Shown here piece after piece: positions 1 through 10,845 of a DNA stretch of 64,000 bases; the first letter of the stretch is position 1; each line of letters starts with the position of its first letter. The DNA lies in the NCBI GenBank assembly GCA_934047225.1, contig CAKOHE010000025.1, positions 1 through 64,000 of the forward strand. The letters run 5' to 3'. Under the pieces are notes generated by a model. It saw nothing but the letters and a program-made list of their open reading frames with translations, did not search any database and had not been told where the DNA came from. Both the position numbers and the translations under genes were made by a program. This DNA is from Ypsolopha sequella. Lineage: Eukaryota; Arthropoda; Insecta; Lepidoptera; Ypsolophidae.

Positions 1-879
1 AAATGTTCTGACTGCGCAAATATTACGATAAGAGGTTTGCCACGGACTGATGCTTCTACTGAGCGACATATCGAGAACAAGTCTGGCGACTCAGATGAAA
101 CACACAATGAACTGGAAAATGTTATAACCTATGATAAATTTGCGTCCCTGATTAACGTGAAATTCGAGGCGTTACTGGGAAAAATCGTTCAACTGCAGGA
201 CGATCTCAAGCAGGAAATCAGTAATGTATGTGTCAGACTGTCAACTCTTGAACAAGAAAATAAAACACTTCGTGAGGAATTGAATGCGGTCAAGGAACAA
301 CAATCGGCTCCCCCTGAAGTGTCAGGCCTTCGTAACACAATCGAAGAGTTGCGTAATGAGCTAAACGAAAGGGAGCAGACATCACTGTACAATGAGCTCG
401 AGATAAACGGCATACCGGAGTGCGAGAATGAGTCACCCGTCCACATCGTGCTAACCGTCTCGGCCAAGCTGGGCGTACCGCTGGAGGAGCGAGACCTGAT
501 GCGCGTGGCGCGCGCGGGCCCTCGCCGCCTGGTCGCCGCGTCCGCCTCGGGCTCCACCGTCCGTCCGCGCCCGCTGGTCGTGTGTTTCGCACGTCGCCAG
601 CTGCGCGACCAGCTGTGGCAGGAGGCGCGCATCCGCCGTGGGACCAACACGGCAGGCCTGGGACTCCCCAACCACAAACCCACGCCGATCTATGTCAACG
701 AGCGCCTCACCAAAATGAATCGAGCTCTGTATGGAAAAGCCCGCGATCTCCGTCGTGAGTACAATTGGAAGTTCGTCTGGACAAAGGAGGGCCGTATCCT
801 CGCACGACAATCGGAAACAGCTCGAATTGTGCACATACGAAGGGAAGAAGACCTTCAAATTTTTCGTACTCAATGCTAA
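1..879 (+). CDS. LINE ORF1 protein (nucleic-acid-binding), C-terminal part
   Basis: Open reading frame entering from the left edge and stopping at 879 (about 290 residues in the window). The first residues (KCSDC) could be the end of a zinc-binding finger, as in insect LINE ORF1 proteins. Residues roughly 55-120 are charged and heptad-like (coiled coil). They are followed by an RRM-like/C-terminal region with the recurring ORF1 signatures YVNERLTKMNR and ARDLRREYNWKFVW. The family's role is to bind the element's RNA in a ribonucleoprotein particle. The true start is outside the window; the first Met-like codons here are internal. A GC-rich central block (480-660) differs from the AT-rich flanks, as in many lepidopteran ORF1s. 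Confidence 0.8.
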   Translation, partial: KCSDCANITIRGLPRTDASTERHIENKSGDSDETHNELENVITYDKFASLINVKFEALLGKIVQLQDDLKQEISNVCVRLSTLEQENKTLREELNAVKEQQSAPPEVSGLRNTIEELRNELNEREQTSLYNELEINGIPECENESPVHIVLTVSAKLGVPLEERDLMRVARAGPRRLVAASASGSTVRPRPLVVCFARRQLRDQLWQEARIRRGTNTAGLGLPNHKPTPIYVNERLTKMNRALYGKARDLRREYNWKFVWTKEGRILARQSETARIVHIRREEDLQIFRTQC

Positions 880-1205
880 TGTACTTATTGCCTATACTAA
901 ACTTCTTATGTGTACCAACCATGCAAATTCGACTTATTATATTTATTATAATAATATATTTAGTACTAATTGCTTTTATAAACTTTTTAATCATTTATTA
1001 TTAACAAGTTTATTATATTTTTCATCCTTTCATATTATACCCACCAATACTATATCTATGTGTATTTGTACTGTGTGTATGTTTGTGTATATTTATCATA
1101 ATGCATGTCGGTATGGGCATGTACTAAGATTATTACGTACCTTCGTGTATCCTTCTATGTTACTATGTTGTATTTTACTTATATGCCTCCCCATCCATAC
1201 ACTTC

Positions 1206-4172
1206 GTGACTTCACCAGTTCAAACTTATACATGCCTAGTTATTCGCGCACTGACATACCTTACGCGTTTCAGTATCGCGTATCTATTTTACTTGTTTTT
1301 ATTTACGGAGCTCAGTAAGAAGATAAAATTTTTAAAAGTCGGTTTAATTAATGTGGGTTCATTGAATGACACTAATGACGAGTTCGTAAGCGCGGTTGAG
1401 AGATTTCAGCCAGACCTGTTAGCCCTCAATGAGACATGGCTGCGCGCGGGCGAGCGAGGCGCAGGCGCTTCGTTGCCGGGATACTCGCTGCAGCATGTGC
1501 CGCGGGGGGCGGACACAGGTGGCGGGCGGAAGCGCGGTGGGGGGGTCGGTTTTCTCATCAAGGAATGGATGAACGTGCGAATTATTAAATGTCTACCAAC
1601 TTTAACTCACCCAATAGAACAAATATGGTTGCGAACTGTACTTAATGGACGTAAGCTCGCTATTGGAACCGCGTACAAGCCCCCTTGGATGGATGTCGAT
1701 AATTTCTTAGATAGTCTTATGGAAACTGTAATGACATTTGTGGACTATGACAACGTCATACTTTTGGGCGATTTTAACATAAATTTATTAAACACAAATA
1801 GCAGTAACACTAAAAAATTTTGTAGTTTTACGTCAACAGTTAACCTACAACAATACGTTACCGAGCCTACGCACGTGTTGGAGAACAGTGAAACCCTCAT
1901 TGATGTTTTTTGTTCAAATGCGCGGGTACGTAATATTGAGATAAAATTTATCGAAGAAGTTAGTAAACATGCTTTCGTAATGGCCGAGGTAGATGTAAAA
2001 AAAGAAAAAATACCTCCAAAAACGTACACTTTTAGAGCTCTTGGAAATATCGATATCAATCAGTTCAACTATGATCTGTCATTGTTTGACTGGAACGACC
2101 TTTCAATGCGCGAAACTGTGAATGAAATGGTGAATTTCTTTAATTACTTTTTGATCACTTTGTTTGATGTCCATGCACCAGTCAAAACTGTTCTTTCAAA
2201 ATCAAAATATACGCCATGGATTACAGACAATATTAAATTCATGATGCAATTGAGAGACAAAGCGCTGGCTCGTTACAGATCTAACAAAACCGATGCACAC
2301 AGAAAATATTATAGGGATATGAAGGTACTTGTTGAAAAATCACTAATACAGGAGAAAAAAGCTTACTTCAATCACTACATTAATAAAAACATAAGGAACT
2401 CTAAATTGCTGTGGACTCATTTAAAAAAATCTGTTCTTATGGAAAACAAAACGGACATTCCTACAGACATAGCAGACCCAGATTCTATTAATGAACACTT
2501 TCTTAGCGTACCGGGGTCGGGTGAGATTCCGCAAGCCAACATAGACTACTACGAATCAAATAGGTTCAACGGTATGTCTTTCTCTTTAAAACCTGTCGAT
2601 GAGGCAACTGTTGCAAAAATCATTCTGGATATTAAAACTAATGCCAAGGGCCTGGATCAGTTAAACATCGATATGTTGATGCTAACCTTACCACAGACTT
2701 TGTCGGCTATTACGGCTATCATAAACAAATCCATTAGTACTTCAACCTTTCCAGATTCCTGGAAAACCCAGCTTATCAGACCAATACCTAAAAACTCCGC
2801 CCCTACTAGTACAAGTGACCTGCGCCCTATTAGTTTACTCTCGGTTGTCTCGAAAATATTGGAAAAGGTTGTATACAAACAACTCGTGGAATTCTTAGAA
2901 ATTAATAGTATCCTACCGGTTTTCCAGTCAGGCTTTCGTAAACATCGTGGTACAGCGACTGCTTTGGCTGATGTGGTCGATAATGTTCTCACTGACCAAG
3001 ACTCTGGATTGGCTACCATTCTTGTTCTACTGGACTTCTCCCGCGCTTTCGACTCTTTGAACATTGCGCTCATGTTGTCTAAGTTGAGATATTATGGTTT
3101 CAACCATCAAACAACTAAATGGTTTCACAGTTACTTAACCAACCGATACCAATTAGTACAATTACACCAACAAAGTGGCTCTACTCTACGATCTGAGGAA
3201 AAACCAGTTATCCGTGGCGTTCCACAGGGGTCTATATTGGGACCCCTTCTTTACATACTTTACAGTGCCGATTTAACCACCCGTATACATAACTGTCGCT
3301 ACCAGGCGTACGCTGACGACTTACAAATATACATAGCCTTTAAATCAGAAGAAACGCAGCTTGCCGTACAAAAATTGAATGAAGACTTAAACAGAATTGC
3401 GACATGGTCTCATGATAATGCCCTGGTCTTAAATCCAACTAAGTCACAGTACATAATTTTGGGGACAAAGAAAAAAGTAGCTGAGGTAGGTCTGTCTATC
3501 TCCAATGTATGTATAGAATCTACACCTATCGCAAGAGTCAGCGAGGCACGCAACCTGGGTGTTATTATGGACGAGCAACTTAGGTTTGAAAACCATGTAC
3601 TGGGGTTGGTTCGTAGCTGTTACTATAAACTCAAAGTCTTGTATAAAATTCGCAAGTTCTTAAGTACTACTCTCCGCATAATGTTAGTCGAGTCTCTGGT
3701 CCTTTCCAAATTAAATTATTGTGACACAGTATACGGTCCTTGTCTTCTAGCCAGAACGCAACGTCTAATTCAGCGTGTTCAAAACTCATGCGCTCGCTTT
3801 TGTTTCAGTATACCGCCGCGTAATCATGTTACTCCTTATATTAACAAAGCAAACATGCTGAAAATGGAAGCTCGTAGACGATTTCATATGGCCTGTCTCC
3901 TCTTTGATGTGGTGAACAAACGGAAACCTGACTATCTTTACGATAAAATAAAACGGTTAAAGGGACAGAACAGATATATCACCAAATCATCTGCTGCTTT
4001 AATTAAAATGCCTATACACAACACATCTGCGTTCACAGGTAGCTTCAGGTATAGTGCGAGCAAGATCTGGAATAACATACCTCCACCCATTCGTAATTCA
4101 AGCACCAGAGTAACATTTAAAGTTAGACTGCGTAGTTTCTTATTGGAATCGCAAAAATCACTGCTGCTATGA
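1206..4172 (+). CDS. LINE ORF2: apurinic-type endonuclease + reverse transcriptase
   Basis: A 988-codon uninterrupted ORF. An exonuclease-endonuclease-phosphatase domain comes first (LNETWL near residue 74, GDFNIN near 188). The reverse transcriptase follows: RPISLLSVVSKILEKV, FQSGFRKHRGTATAL, DFSRAFDS near 609, GVPQGSILGPLLY, and the catalytic YADD near 701. After that come a thumb (NPTKSQYIILG) and a C-terminal tail (SASKIWNNIPPPIR). There is no RNase H domain. The endonuclease would nick target DNA and the RT would copy the element RNA there (target-primed reverse transcription). The first ~40 residues are hydrophobic and unlike the family, so translation probably starts later, near 1310. 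The gap to ORF1 is over 300 bases. Confidence 0.9.
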   Translation: MTSPVQTYTCLVIRALTYLTRFSIAYLFYLFLFTELSKKIKFLKVGLINVGSLNDTNDEFVSAVERFQPDLLALNETWLRAGERGAGASLPGYSLQHVPRGADTGGGRKRGGGVGFLIKEWMNVRIIKCLPTLTHPIEQIWLRTVLNGRKLAIGTAYKPPWMDVDNFLDSLMETVMTFVDYDNVILLGDFNINLLNTNSSNTKKFCSFTSTVNLQQYVTEPTHVLENSETLIDVFCSNARVRNIEIKFIEEVSKHAFVMAEVDVKKEKIPPKTYTFRALGNIDINQFNYDLSLFDWNDLSMRETVNEMVNFFNYFLITLFDVHAPVKTVLSKSKYTPWITDNIKFMMQLRDKALARYRSNKTDAHRKYYRDMKVLVEKSLIQEKKAYFNHYINKNIRNSKLLWTHLKKSVLMENKTDIPTDIADPDSINEHFLSVPGSGEIPQANIDYYESNRFNGMSFSLKPVDEATVAKIILDIKTNAKGLDQLNIDMLMLTLPQTLSAITAIINKSISTSTFPDSWKTQLIRPIPKNSAPTSTSDLRPISLLSVVSKILEKVVYKQLVEFLEINSILPVFQSGFRKHRGTATALADVVDNVLTDQDSGLATILVLLDFSRAFDSLNIALMLSKLRYYGFNHQTTKWFHSYLTNRYQLVQLHQQSGSTLRSEEKPVIRGVPQGSILGPLLYILYSADLTTRIHNCRYQAYADDLQIYIAFKSEETQLAVQKLNEDLNRIATWSHDNALVLNPTKSQYIILGTKKKVAEVGLSISNVCIESTPIARVSEARNLGVIMDEQLRFENHVLGLVRSCYYKLKVLYKIRKFLSTTLRIMLVESLVLSKLNYCDTVYGPCLLARTQRLIQRVQNSCARFCFSIPPRNHVTPYINKANMLKMEARRRFHMACLLFDVVNKRKPDYLYDKIKRLKGQNRYITKSSAALIKMPIHNTSAFTGSFRYSASKIWNNIPPPIRNSSTRVTFKVRLRSFLLESQKSLLL

Positions 4173-4450
4173 CTATCCTGAAGTTAATTAATATCATCAT
4201 ATCGTATTTTACCACTAATTTCTTATTATTGTCTTATTAATACTATTTTTGTTAATATATAATTTAAATTAAATTATTAGTTATCTTACTGTGATTGTCT
4301 ATATTTATTATTGTATATATTTGTATTATTGTATATGTATATTTATATATTGTACCTATGTATACATTTTTCTATTATATTCTTTTGTTACTGTGGAAAA
4401 TCAATTTTGTTTTTTACGTCTCAAAATAAAATCTTTATATTAATTTATTA

Positions 4451-4700
4451 AGCCACTTCGGTGTATCACGACGAAATGTAGTTCGGCGCACTATTCATAC
4501 GTATTAACACGTCTTTGTAAAAAGGCCCAAACTGAAAATCAGCTGCAGTTGTCTAACTGACAACTCGTAGTTGAGTTTGGACCTTTTCAGTTACCCTAAT
4601 GTTTTTTTTTTTTATATCAAGTTGTTAAGCATAGATATAAGGTTTAGTTTACTAAAAAGAAATATTGATGGTAATTGAATAAAACAATTTTTATTTATTT
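4451..4700. other. short spacer with a hairpin between two LINEs
   Basis: No gene. It holds the imperfect inverted repeat described separately, a poly-T run near 4602, and the (AAAT)n-like tail of the minus-strand LINE at 4679-4705. Confidence 0.5.
4519..4587. repeat. imperfect inverted repeat able to fold as a ~69-nt hairpin
   Basis: An outer stem pairs 4520-4533 with 4574-4587 (14 positions, one mismatch). An inner stem pairs 4548-4553 with 4559-4564 perfectly around a 5-nt loop, and 7-8 further pairs join the two with a 6-nt bulge. It could be a miniature foldback remnant or a small-RNA-precursor-like hairpin. No known microRNA is recognised. Confidence 0.4.
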
Positions 4701-5115
4701 ATTTATTTAAAACGAATCGAATGCACAAGTTCTGAAGACGTTCCAGCTTATCGAGCAGCTCTTCAGTGGGATCTAGATAAGCGACATCGGCATAATCCAG
4801 AAGGGGAAGAAGAAGAGATTGTGCTAAGGTAATTTTCGTTTTCTGTGGCAAGAAATTCTGTAGGCGCCTAAGCGAGTGATATGAGCCGAAAACTTTACGG
4901 CTTACTTCATTAACATGTGGAGACCACGAAAGAGTTTGGTCCATCCACAAACCCAAATTCCTAACGGTCGTGCAATAAGGCACTATCACTCCATCAAAAA
5001 CCACGTCAGCCACGTCAGACATGTCCAAGCGGGAGACGTAGTAATTACTACCGATGATTATAGCTTGCGACTTCTTTGGGTTGACATGCAGACCAAAACG
5101 CCTTGCCTTAGCCTT
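4699..5115 (-). pseudogene. LINE RT thumb/connection fragment
   Basis: Downstream half of the deleted RT. Residues RRFGLHVNPKKSQAIIIG lead into VRNLGLWMDQTLSWSPHV and SLLLPLLDYADVAYLD, which are standard thumb and C-terminal motifs of CR1/Jockey-type RTs. The frame stops in the A-rich tail, so the last ~100 residues of a normal protein are missing. Confidence 0.7.
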
Positions 5116-6536
5116 CTATCATCTGTCACATTTACAAGAGCTGTTGTAGTGCTTTGACCTGGACGAAACCCAGACTGATAGGGATTAAGGAGATGGTTAT
5201 AGGATAGGAAATCAGCAAGTCGCTCGTGAACAAAATGCTCAAGGATTTTGGAAAGAATGGGAAGAATAGATATGGGGCGAAAATCTGAGAAAGAAGCAGG
5301 ATTGGACTTTTTTGGAAGAGGGATAATGTGAGCTTTCTTCCAGGGACTAGGGAAATCTCCTGACAACAGGGAACAGTTAATGATATCTGCTATTATAGGG
5401 CAAACCGCATCAGAAATTGGGATAAACATATCTTTACTAAGACCATCATCACCTACTGCCTTAGTTGTTATAGAGCGAAGAATCTTCCGAACATCTACAG
5501 AGGTAATCTCATGGAACTGGAAAGGTAGGTAATCAGAGGAAGGAATGGTATTGTGTAGAGTATTCAAGGTATCAGATTTTGAAATGCTAGATAAAAAGGA
5601 AGATGGACTACTAAAATGGTTATTGATAGCATTTAAGTCAATATTGGAAAGAGGACCAGGCTTTGGCTTGCCAACACCAAGAGATTTTAGGAACTTCCAA
5701 AGATTGTGCGGTGGACAGTTCTCGATGGACTCAAATATATGCTGACGTCTAGCATGCCTGCAGGCGTTATTGCAGCGGTTACGTAGCAACTTGAACCGTT
5801 TGACATTCAGATCTGAAGGATCTTGCCTAAACCGAACTTGAGCCTTATCTCTTTGTGCCATTAGCGCTTTAATCTCCGGTCTAAGCCACGGGGCTGGGAG
5901 ATGTTTTACTCTGGTTTGCTTTAAAGGGGCATGCTTATCATTTAAAGTTAAAATGATTCTATTAAAATACTCGACCTTGTCGTTTACTGACGAGTTTTCA
6001 GTAACACAAGACCAATCAATCATATTCACATCAACTCGTAGTGCCTCCAGATCCATACCACTGAAATTACGAAGAAGAACTTTTTGCTTGAATTTAGGAG
6101 GACGAAGATTATAAGAGAGGAATATCAGATCGTGATGAGAAAAACCAGCAGCATTGAATTGGCCATGGAAAATAACATGAGCCGGAGACGAGGTAATAAT
6201 TAAGTCAAGGAGTGAGGGGGGAGCACCAGGTTGAAAATGAGTTGGACCAGAAGGTACAATATTTAAATTTAGGGACTTCATCATTGACTGTAGTACATTT
6301 GCCCTATGGTCATTTTTAATGAGGCAGGTATTGAAGTCTCCCATTAGGATGATTTGCTCATACTGAGACCTAAACGATTCCAGGGTTGTTTCGAGTGTAG
6401 AAAAATAATTGACATGACAAGATGGACTATAAAAAACACATAAGAGAAGCTTTGTATGGCGAAGTGATAATTCTAGAAACAAATGTTCGGTAGGGCTTCC
6501 GGGATCAGACTCAGAGACAACCTTGCATTCTATCAA
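5058..6536 (-). pseudogene. LINE ORF2 middle: endonuclease remainder + RT fingers, palm deleted
   Basis: An open frame of about 490 codons. It has the endonuclease motif ILMGDFNTCL near residue 66 and SHHDLIFLSY near 155, then RT fingers (FRPISILPILSKILEHFVHE and NPYQSGFRPGQSTTTALVNV). Directly after VTDD the sequence joins, in another frame, a thumb region whose motif NPKKSQAIIIG is readable at ~5090-5050. The DFSKAFD and YADD blocks between are absent, which fits one internal deletion. Not functional. Confidence 0.8.
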
Positions 6537-6539
6537 ATC

Positions 6540-7018
6540 AAATCAAAATCATTTATTTGTTCAACATAGGTCATATTAGATATTACATATTGGTATGTCC
6601 AAGCCATGCTGCGCCTTAGTGGCATACAAATATTAAAGTTTATTAAAATTAATATATACACAAGAATTAAATACAAAAACTACAAATTAAAATTACATCA
6701 AACAATACACAATGCAATGCCACAGAATACGAGTATCACAACATTTTCTTCATATCATAAATCGGTCGTGCGTGCTATTGTATCTTCTAAAAACTCATTT
6801 ATGGTATAATATGCTTTTTGTAATAGAATTTTCATTAGAGTGGATTTAAAAATGTCAATACTATCAATGTCACGGAGAGCAGCTGGTAACTTATTATAGA
6901 CTTTAGGACCCATACCCAGAATACTTTTTTTCAAGAGATCTGTTTTTGAGGGATTAGATGCTACCATATTTTGATGCCTTTTACTTTTGAACTTTAAAAG
7001 TAAGTGTTTATTAGACAC
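6540..7018 (-). mobile_element. 3' end of another LINE nested in the endonuclease
   Basis: The frame 7018-6755 has the RT C-terminal signature LGMGPKVYNKLPAALRDIDS. It is followed by a 3' UTR ending in the short tandem tail TTTTGATTTGATTTGAT at 6536-6560. It is 5'-truncated, as usual for target-primed insertion, and it splits the endonuclease coding region. I could not fix a clear target-site duplication. Confidence 0.7.
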
Positions 7019-7020
7019 TA

Positions 7021-7370
7021 TTAGACTGTTCTAGATCAGCACGTAAATATACTGCGACACCACCACCAGTAGTATGAGTCCGGTCCCGTCTAATAAGTCG
7101 GTAGCCAGATATAGGATATAACGTCGAAGGAAGCGTTGGCCGAAGATGGAATTCTGATATACAGATGGCATGGATATGCTTGGTAGTGAAAGATGCCAAT
7201 AAATCCGGATAATGTGCGTTAACACTTTGTGCGTTTATATGCACTACATTAAAATTTTTTGGGACAGGACAAAAGGTGGCATGAAGCCTGTTACCAAGAT
7301 CAGGGATATCAGAAGACTCACTATCAGAACTCAGAAGACCCTCAGAAGAAGAAGAAGAAAGAGAAACTAA
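7021..7370 (-). pseudogene. LINE endonuclease N-terminus (fragment)
   Basis: A continuous frame beginning in a serine/glutamate-rich leader, then VVHINAQSVNAHYPDLLASF and a GGGVAVYLR motif. These are the first strands of an exonuclease-endonuclease-phosphatase fold. The frame is cut at about 7020 by the nested LINE end. The rest of the domain resumes at 6536, so the two pieces were once one ORF2. Confidence 0.75.
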
Positions 7371-7602
7371 AACTATGTATACAAAAGTTAAAACACTAAA
7401 TAACTGGGACTGCAGAAGAGAAAAATAAAAGCTTTATCCCATAAAAATCTTTACAATGTTACAGTTTGGATAAAGTTGCAAACCATTACTAATCCACGAA
7501 TAAAGACTTAATTATTTGACAGATAATTTGTCATCATGAGCGAGCGTCGTCGTCCGGTGATCAAACTGAACGCGCCCCTGACTTCCAGACACAACACAAC
7601 TA

Positions 7603-8185
7603 GGCTACGTTTCAAAACGTGTGATCTTCGTGCGAAATTTCACTCGTTTTTAAGAAAGAGACAAAGCTATATACTAGAAAGAGAAAGAAAGATCTGGTTT
7701 TGAAACGCTTGCGAGTGATTCCCGTGAGAAAAGCGTTTTGAAACGGTCTGGAGTGACACACGTCAAGTAAATATATAACCTCAAATCAAAATAAATAAAT
7801 TAAGTAAAGTACCTAAATACCTATTGCTTTTAATATGGATTGCATTGCAACCTTTGCATTTGCAAGCCATAATCCTGTCGAAGCAGTTTCGAAACATTTT
7901 CCCGTATTCGTACGGAAATGTTGAATTCTATTTTCAAAAATTGTCCGAATCCCGAGAAAACTCCGAAATGACAACTGTCAGGCGAATTTTAACGGTACCC
8001 AAACAGAGTTAGAAATCGCACTTGTCAGTGCGATATTCACATTCCCCGAAAGCGTTTCTAAACACTTAGCGCAACTGTCAGGTAACAGTTCGTTTACCCT
8101 CGGTTTCACTCGGGTCGATTTTTGAACGATGCAGGGTAAAATTCGCATCGCTCCGAGTGATAATCGCACGTTACGAAACGTAGCC
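7603..8185. mobile_element. PIF/Harbinger-like MITE, 583 bp
   Basis: The ends are inverted repeats: GGCTACGTTTC at 7603 and GAAACGTAGCC ending at 8185, with weaker pairing continuing to about 25 bp. Both sides carry the trinucleotide CTA (7600-7602 and 8186-8188), a 3-bp duplication of the kind made by PIF/Harbinger transposases. The interior has no gene. The superfamily is inferred from the duplication length only. Confidence 0.7.
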
Positions 8186-8342
8186 CTAGTAAAAGTACGT
8201 CACACAACTATTTTATTCTGTGACACAACATAAGAATTAAAAAAAAGTAAAAAGTCATCAACTACATTCTGTCAAAGCCAATGAAAATTCTCATAAAATT
8301 CTACAAAAAAAAATATAAAAAGAATAACTATGTACCTACTTA

Positions 8343-9457
8343 TTATACTTTAATATTATTAATTTGAATAAACTTGGCAAGGATAAAAATTACTTCTTTA
8401 TTAGGAATAGACAATAAATATGATATATTGGCAGGAAGGGATATATTATAGTCTGATAAAGAAGGATAGATAGGAGCACAATTGTTGTTTAATGGACAAC
8501 TGAAAAATATATGATCCAAAGATCCCTCCTCAGTACCACAGTCGCACAGGGGCGAGTCCCTTAACCGGAATCTAAACGACCGAACAGGAGAGCACGTGTG
8601 ACCAAGCCTCATTCTAATAAGGACACTCGTAACTCGCTTGACAAATTTACGAAATTTATAAAACCATGGACGGGATGGAATTCGAGGCTGAATTTGAGAA
8701 TAAAAATAATTAAAACAATCCCATTCATCCTGCCACTCAATCAAAAGTTTTTTGGGTGGAATGGACATAAGGTCCTGACAAAAATTTTGGTAAAAGATAT
8801 CATCCCCCACTGAAATATCATCCTTAGCTAACCGGTCAGCCTCCTCATTACCAACATGCCCAGGAATCCAAACCAATGTAACCTGGGTATGATTGTTAAA
8901 ACAAAACAAAAGTAGTTCCTTAATTTTACACAATAAAGCGTGAGGATTACATACACAGTTCTTAAAGGGATTTTGACGAATAGACTCTATTGCACTTAAA
9001 CTGTCAGAAAATATGACTGAATTGACAGTTAGATTATCAGCAATATGAATTAACACACTCAGGATAGCAAGACACTCTCCTGAGAAAACCGTAGCTTCAG
9101 GAGGTAACCTATGAAGTCTCTTAAACCCGGTATTCAAATGAAAAAATGCTGAACCTACACAACCAACTTCCACCAGCTTAGAGGCGTCAGTAAAAACTAG
9201 TTCCAGGCATGCCACTTAGAATGAACAACCTGATTAAATATATCATTGGCATTTGGGGTATCTTTGTGAATATCTAAGTTTACAATCTCTGGAGGGAAAC
9301 AAATAGCTCTATACGAAGTTTTATAAATAGGAAGACAATCAGACTGAAATAAATGAGCTTCAATGTCATTAAGCCGAGAAAGACTTATGACAAGACAAGG
9401 AATACTCTTATGTACCCAATAATTGTTTGTTGAAACAAGGTTAGAAAGATGAACCAA
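8343..9457 (-). pseudogene. LINE RNase H + C-terminal zinc motif, 5'-truncated
   Basis: Two overlapping frames (9457-9197 and 9215-8343) join by one frameshift at ~9210. The second shows an RNase H fold: FTDAS, SGECLAI, FSDSLSAI and WIPGHVGNEEADRLAK contain the catalytic acidic residues and the last-helix motif. A cysteine/histidine block follows (CDCGTEEGSLDHIFFSCP), the usual C-terminus of I/R1-group LINEs. RNase H would remove the RNA strand of the hybrid. The RT and everything upstream are missing, so this is a 5'-truncated dead copy. The clade is inferred from the presence of RNase H. Confidence 0.8.
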
Positions 9458-9469
9458 TTTAGAGAGAAG

Positions 9470-9630
9470 ATAATTTTAATCGTATATATATTGCTACATA
9501 AATTAAATAAACCTTTAATCCATATACATTTATTATTTTATTACATATCTTTTTATTAGATTAAATTTTACGTGTAAAAAGTGTATTATATATATCTACT
9601 TTGCAAAATAAACTATTTGAATTTGAATTT
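9470..9630 (+). repeat. LINE-type 3' tail
   Basis: AT-rich sequence ending in AATAAACTATTTGAATTTGA with a (GAATTT)n repeat. This is the usual end of several lepidopteran LINEs in sense orientation. No coding part is left. Confidence 0.4.
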
Positions 9631-10560
9631 GATCCACTCTTAATCTGAAGGGCAAGCATCATGTTGCCGAGTCATGGAAACTCTTTCATTTTACTAATAG
9701 GATTTGATAAATTAAAAATTAAACATTTTATAAATTAGATTTAATTCATAGCACTAAAACACCAAATGTTAAAATAGTACATCGCAGTCCAGATCGGGGC
9801 TCAGATTTATGTTACTCATAGTTTCTATAGGGTGCCATCTTCGGGCGCACCAGCCCCATACCGACTAGGAGTAAATTTGGTCATCACTCATGATCTCTAC
9901 TCATAGATAACATCAGTATCCAGGAAATGTTTTCGGCCATGCTCAGAACTGCATCAGCCATGCCATTTAGGATCAAGTGGTCATTCATTCATTTAGACCA
10001 TCTTCACTGGAACCTTGCATTTTCATGTATCACTTGCATCAATGGCCTCGGAACCATGCGCTTGACTGAAAATAAATATATCATTTTTAATTATCTAAGA
10101 GATTTTAAAAGAAATTATTTGGGGCCAAAGCACATTCTGCATACTGAATAATTAGAATGCACCTTTTTGACCGCCATAGTTTTGTAGATGTACAGATCCA
10201 AGCCGTCACAAAGAATACAGTAACAGAAAGCAGCTCTATGTGGGCGGTCCCTTAGAAACTAAATGTGATTTCAAATTAGTCAGGGATGTAAGCAAGTACA
10301 GGCTAAGATGGTTATTGCTCAGCTCACAGCCTTGAGCTTACTTTTGCAAGGAATACCCTAAGCTGAAGTGGAAATTGCATCAAAAGCATTTGTTGCGAGT
10401 AACCATATATAATTAAGTTATAGGAGATAAATCTTGACACGGCTTAGGCATGCTGGGCGTATCTAAAATCTTAAGTGATGTCAGTTGATTTCTGGCTTCA
10501 AAGTATCTCTGTTTTAGGCTTTGAAAGGAAAAAAACAAAGATACATACTTGCTTGCTCCG
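9631..10560. other. no supported gene
   Basis: Only short frames are seen. A minus-strand stretch near 9890-9980 reads as a 30-residue open frame but has no splice or family support. No repeat family was recognised. Confidence 0.4.
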
Positions 10561-10571
10561 TCATATCCAAA

Positions 10572-10845
10572 GAGTACATTATATGTTATATCTCTGGCAC
10601 GTCCCAACGTATTTTGAAGGGCGAGGTCTCTCCATATCTGCACCACTTGAGGATGAACCCCGTTTCCTAGAAAAGCAGATAAACGTTAGCATCCAGTCCA
10701 TTGAAGGTTTTAAAAAAGGTATTTTTGATTTTATCTAGATCAAAACTTACCACGCACTAAATTCATGAGCATGTTCATCTGTCTTACTCTTGTTCGAGCT
10801 TTTACTGCTGTTACTCATATCCATGGCCGAATAAAACATGGTCTG
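10572..10845 (-). CDS. possible small two-exon gene, unrecognised
   Basis: On the minus strand an ATG at ~10840 opens a serine/lysine-rich frame (MFYSAMDMSNSSKSSNKSK...) ending at a good donor (TG|GTAAGT, ~10750). An acceptor TTTTCTAG at ~10663 opens a second segment, and the phases fit. The joined frame continues KRGSSSSGADMERPRPSKY and stops after about 58 residues. A competing frame in the second segment also reads as protein (VQIWRDLALQNTLGRARDI) and ends at AAG/GTATGT, so the exon may belong to another isoform or frame. It lies head-to-head with the THAP gene ~560 bases away, a possible shared promoter. I do not recognise a family. Confidence 0.3.

Larger units (their letters stand above)
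1..4450 (+). mobile_element. CR1/Jockey-like non-LTR retrotransposon, 5' end outside window
   Basis: A LINE in sense orientation with the classic two-ORF layout: an ORF1 tail (to 879), an AT-rich spacer, an endonuclease-RT ORF2 (to 4172), then a ~270-bp AT-rich 3' UTR with an AATAAA-like stretch near 4425-4435. The left end lies beyond the window. ORF2 has no stop or frameshift, so this copy is young compared with the other LINE pieces here. The clade is inferred from the ORF2 architecture (no RNase H) and is not proven. Confidence 0.85.
4679..7440 (-). mobile_element. second CR1/Jockey-like LINE, internally deleted, with a nested LINE end
   Basis: Read on the minus strand, it runs from a Ser-rich leader and endonuclease N-terminus (7370 to 7021), is interrupted by a foreign LINE 3' end (7018-6540), and resumes with the rest of the endonuclease and the RT fingers (6536 to ~5118). 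It then jumps to the RT thumb (~5115 to 4699) and ends in an (AAAT)n-type tail. The palm with the YXDD catalytic motif is missing, so it cannot encode an active RT. Confidence 0.8.

Noticed and set aside
189..873. Minus-strand frames opposite LINE ORF1
   Set aside because: Shadow frames of the GC-rich ORF1 block.
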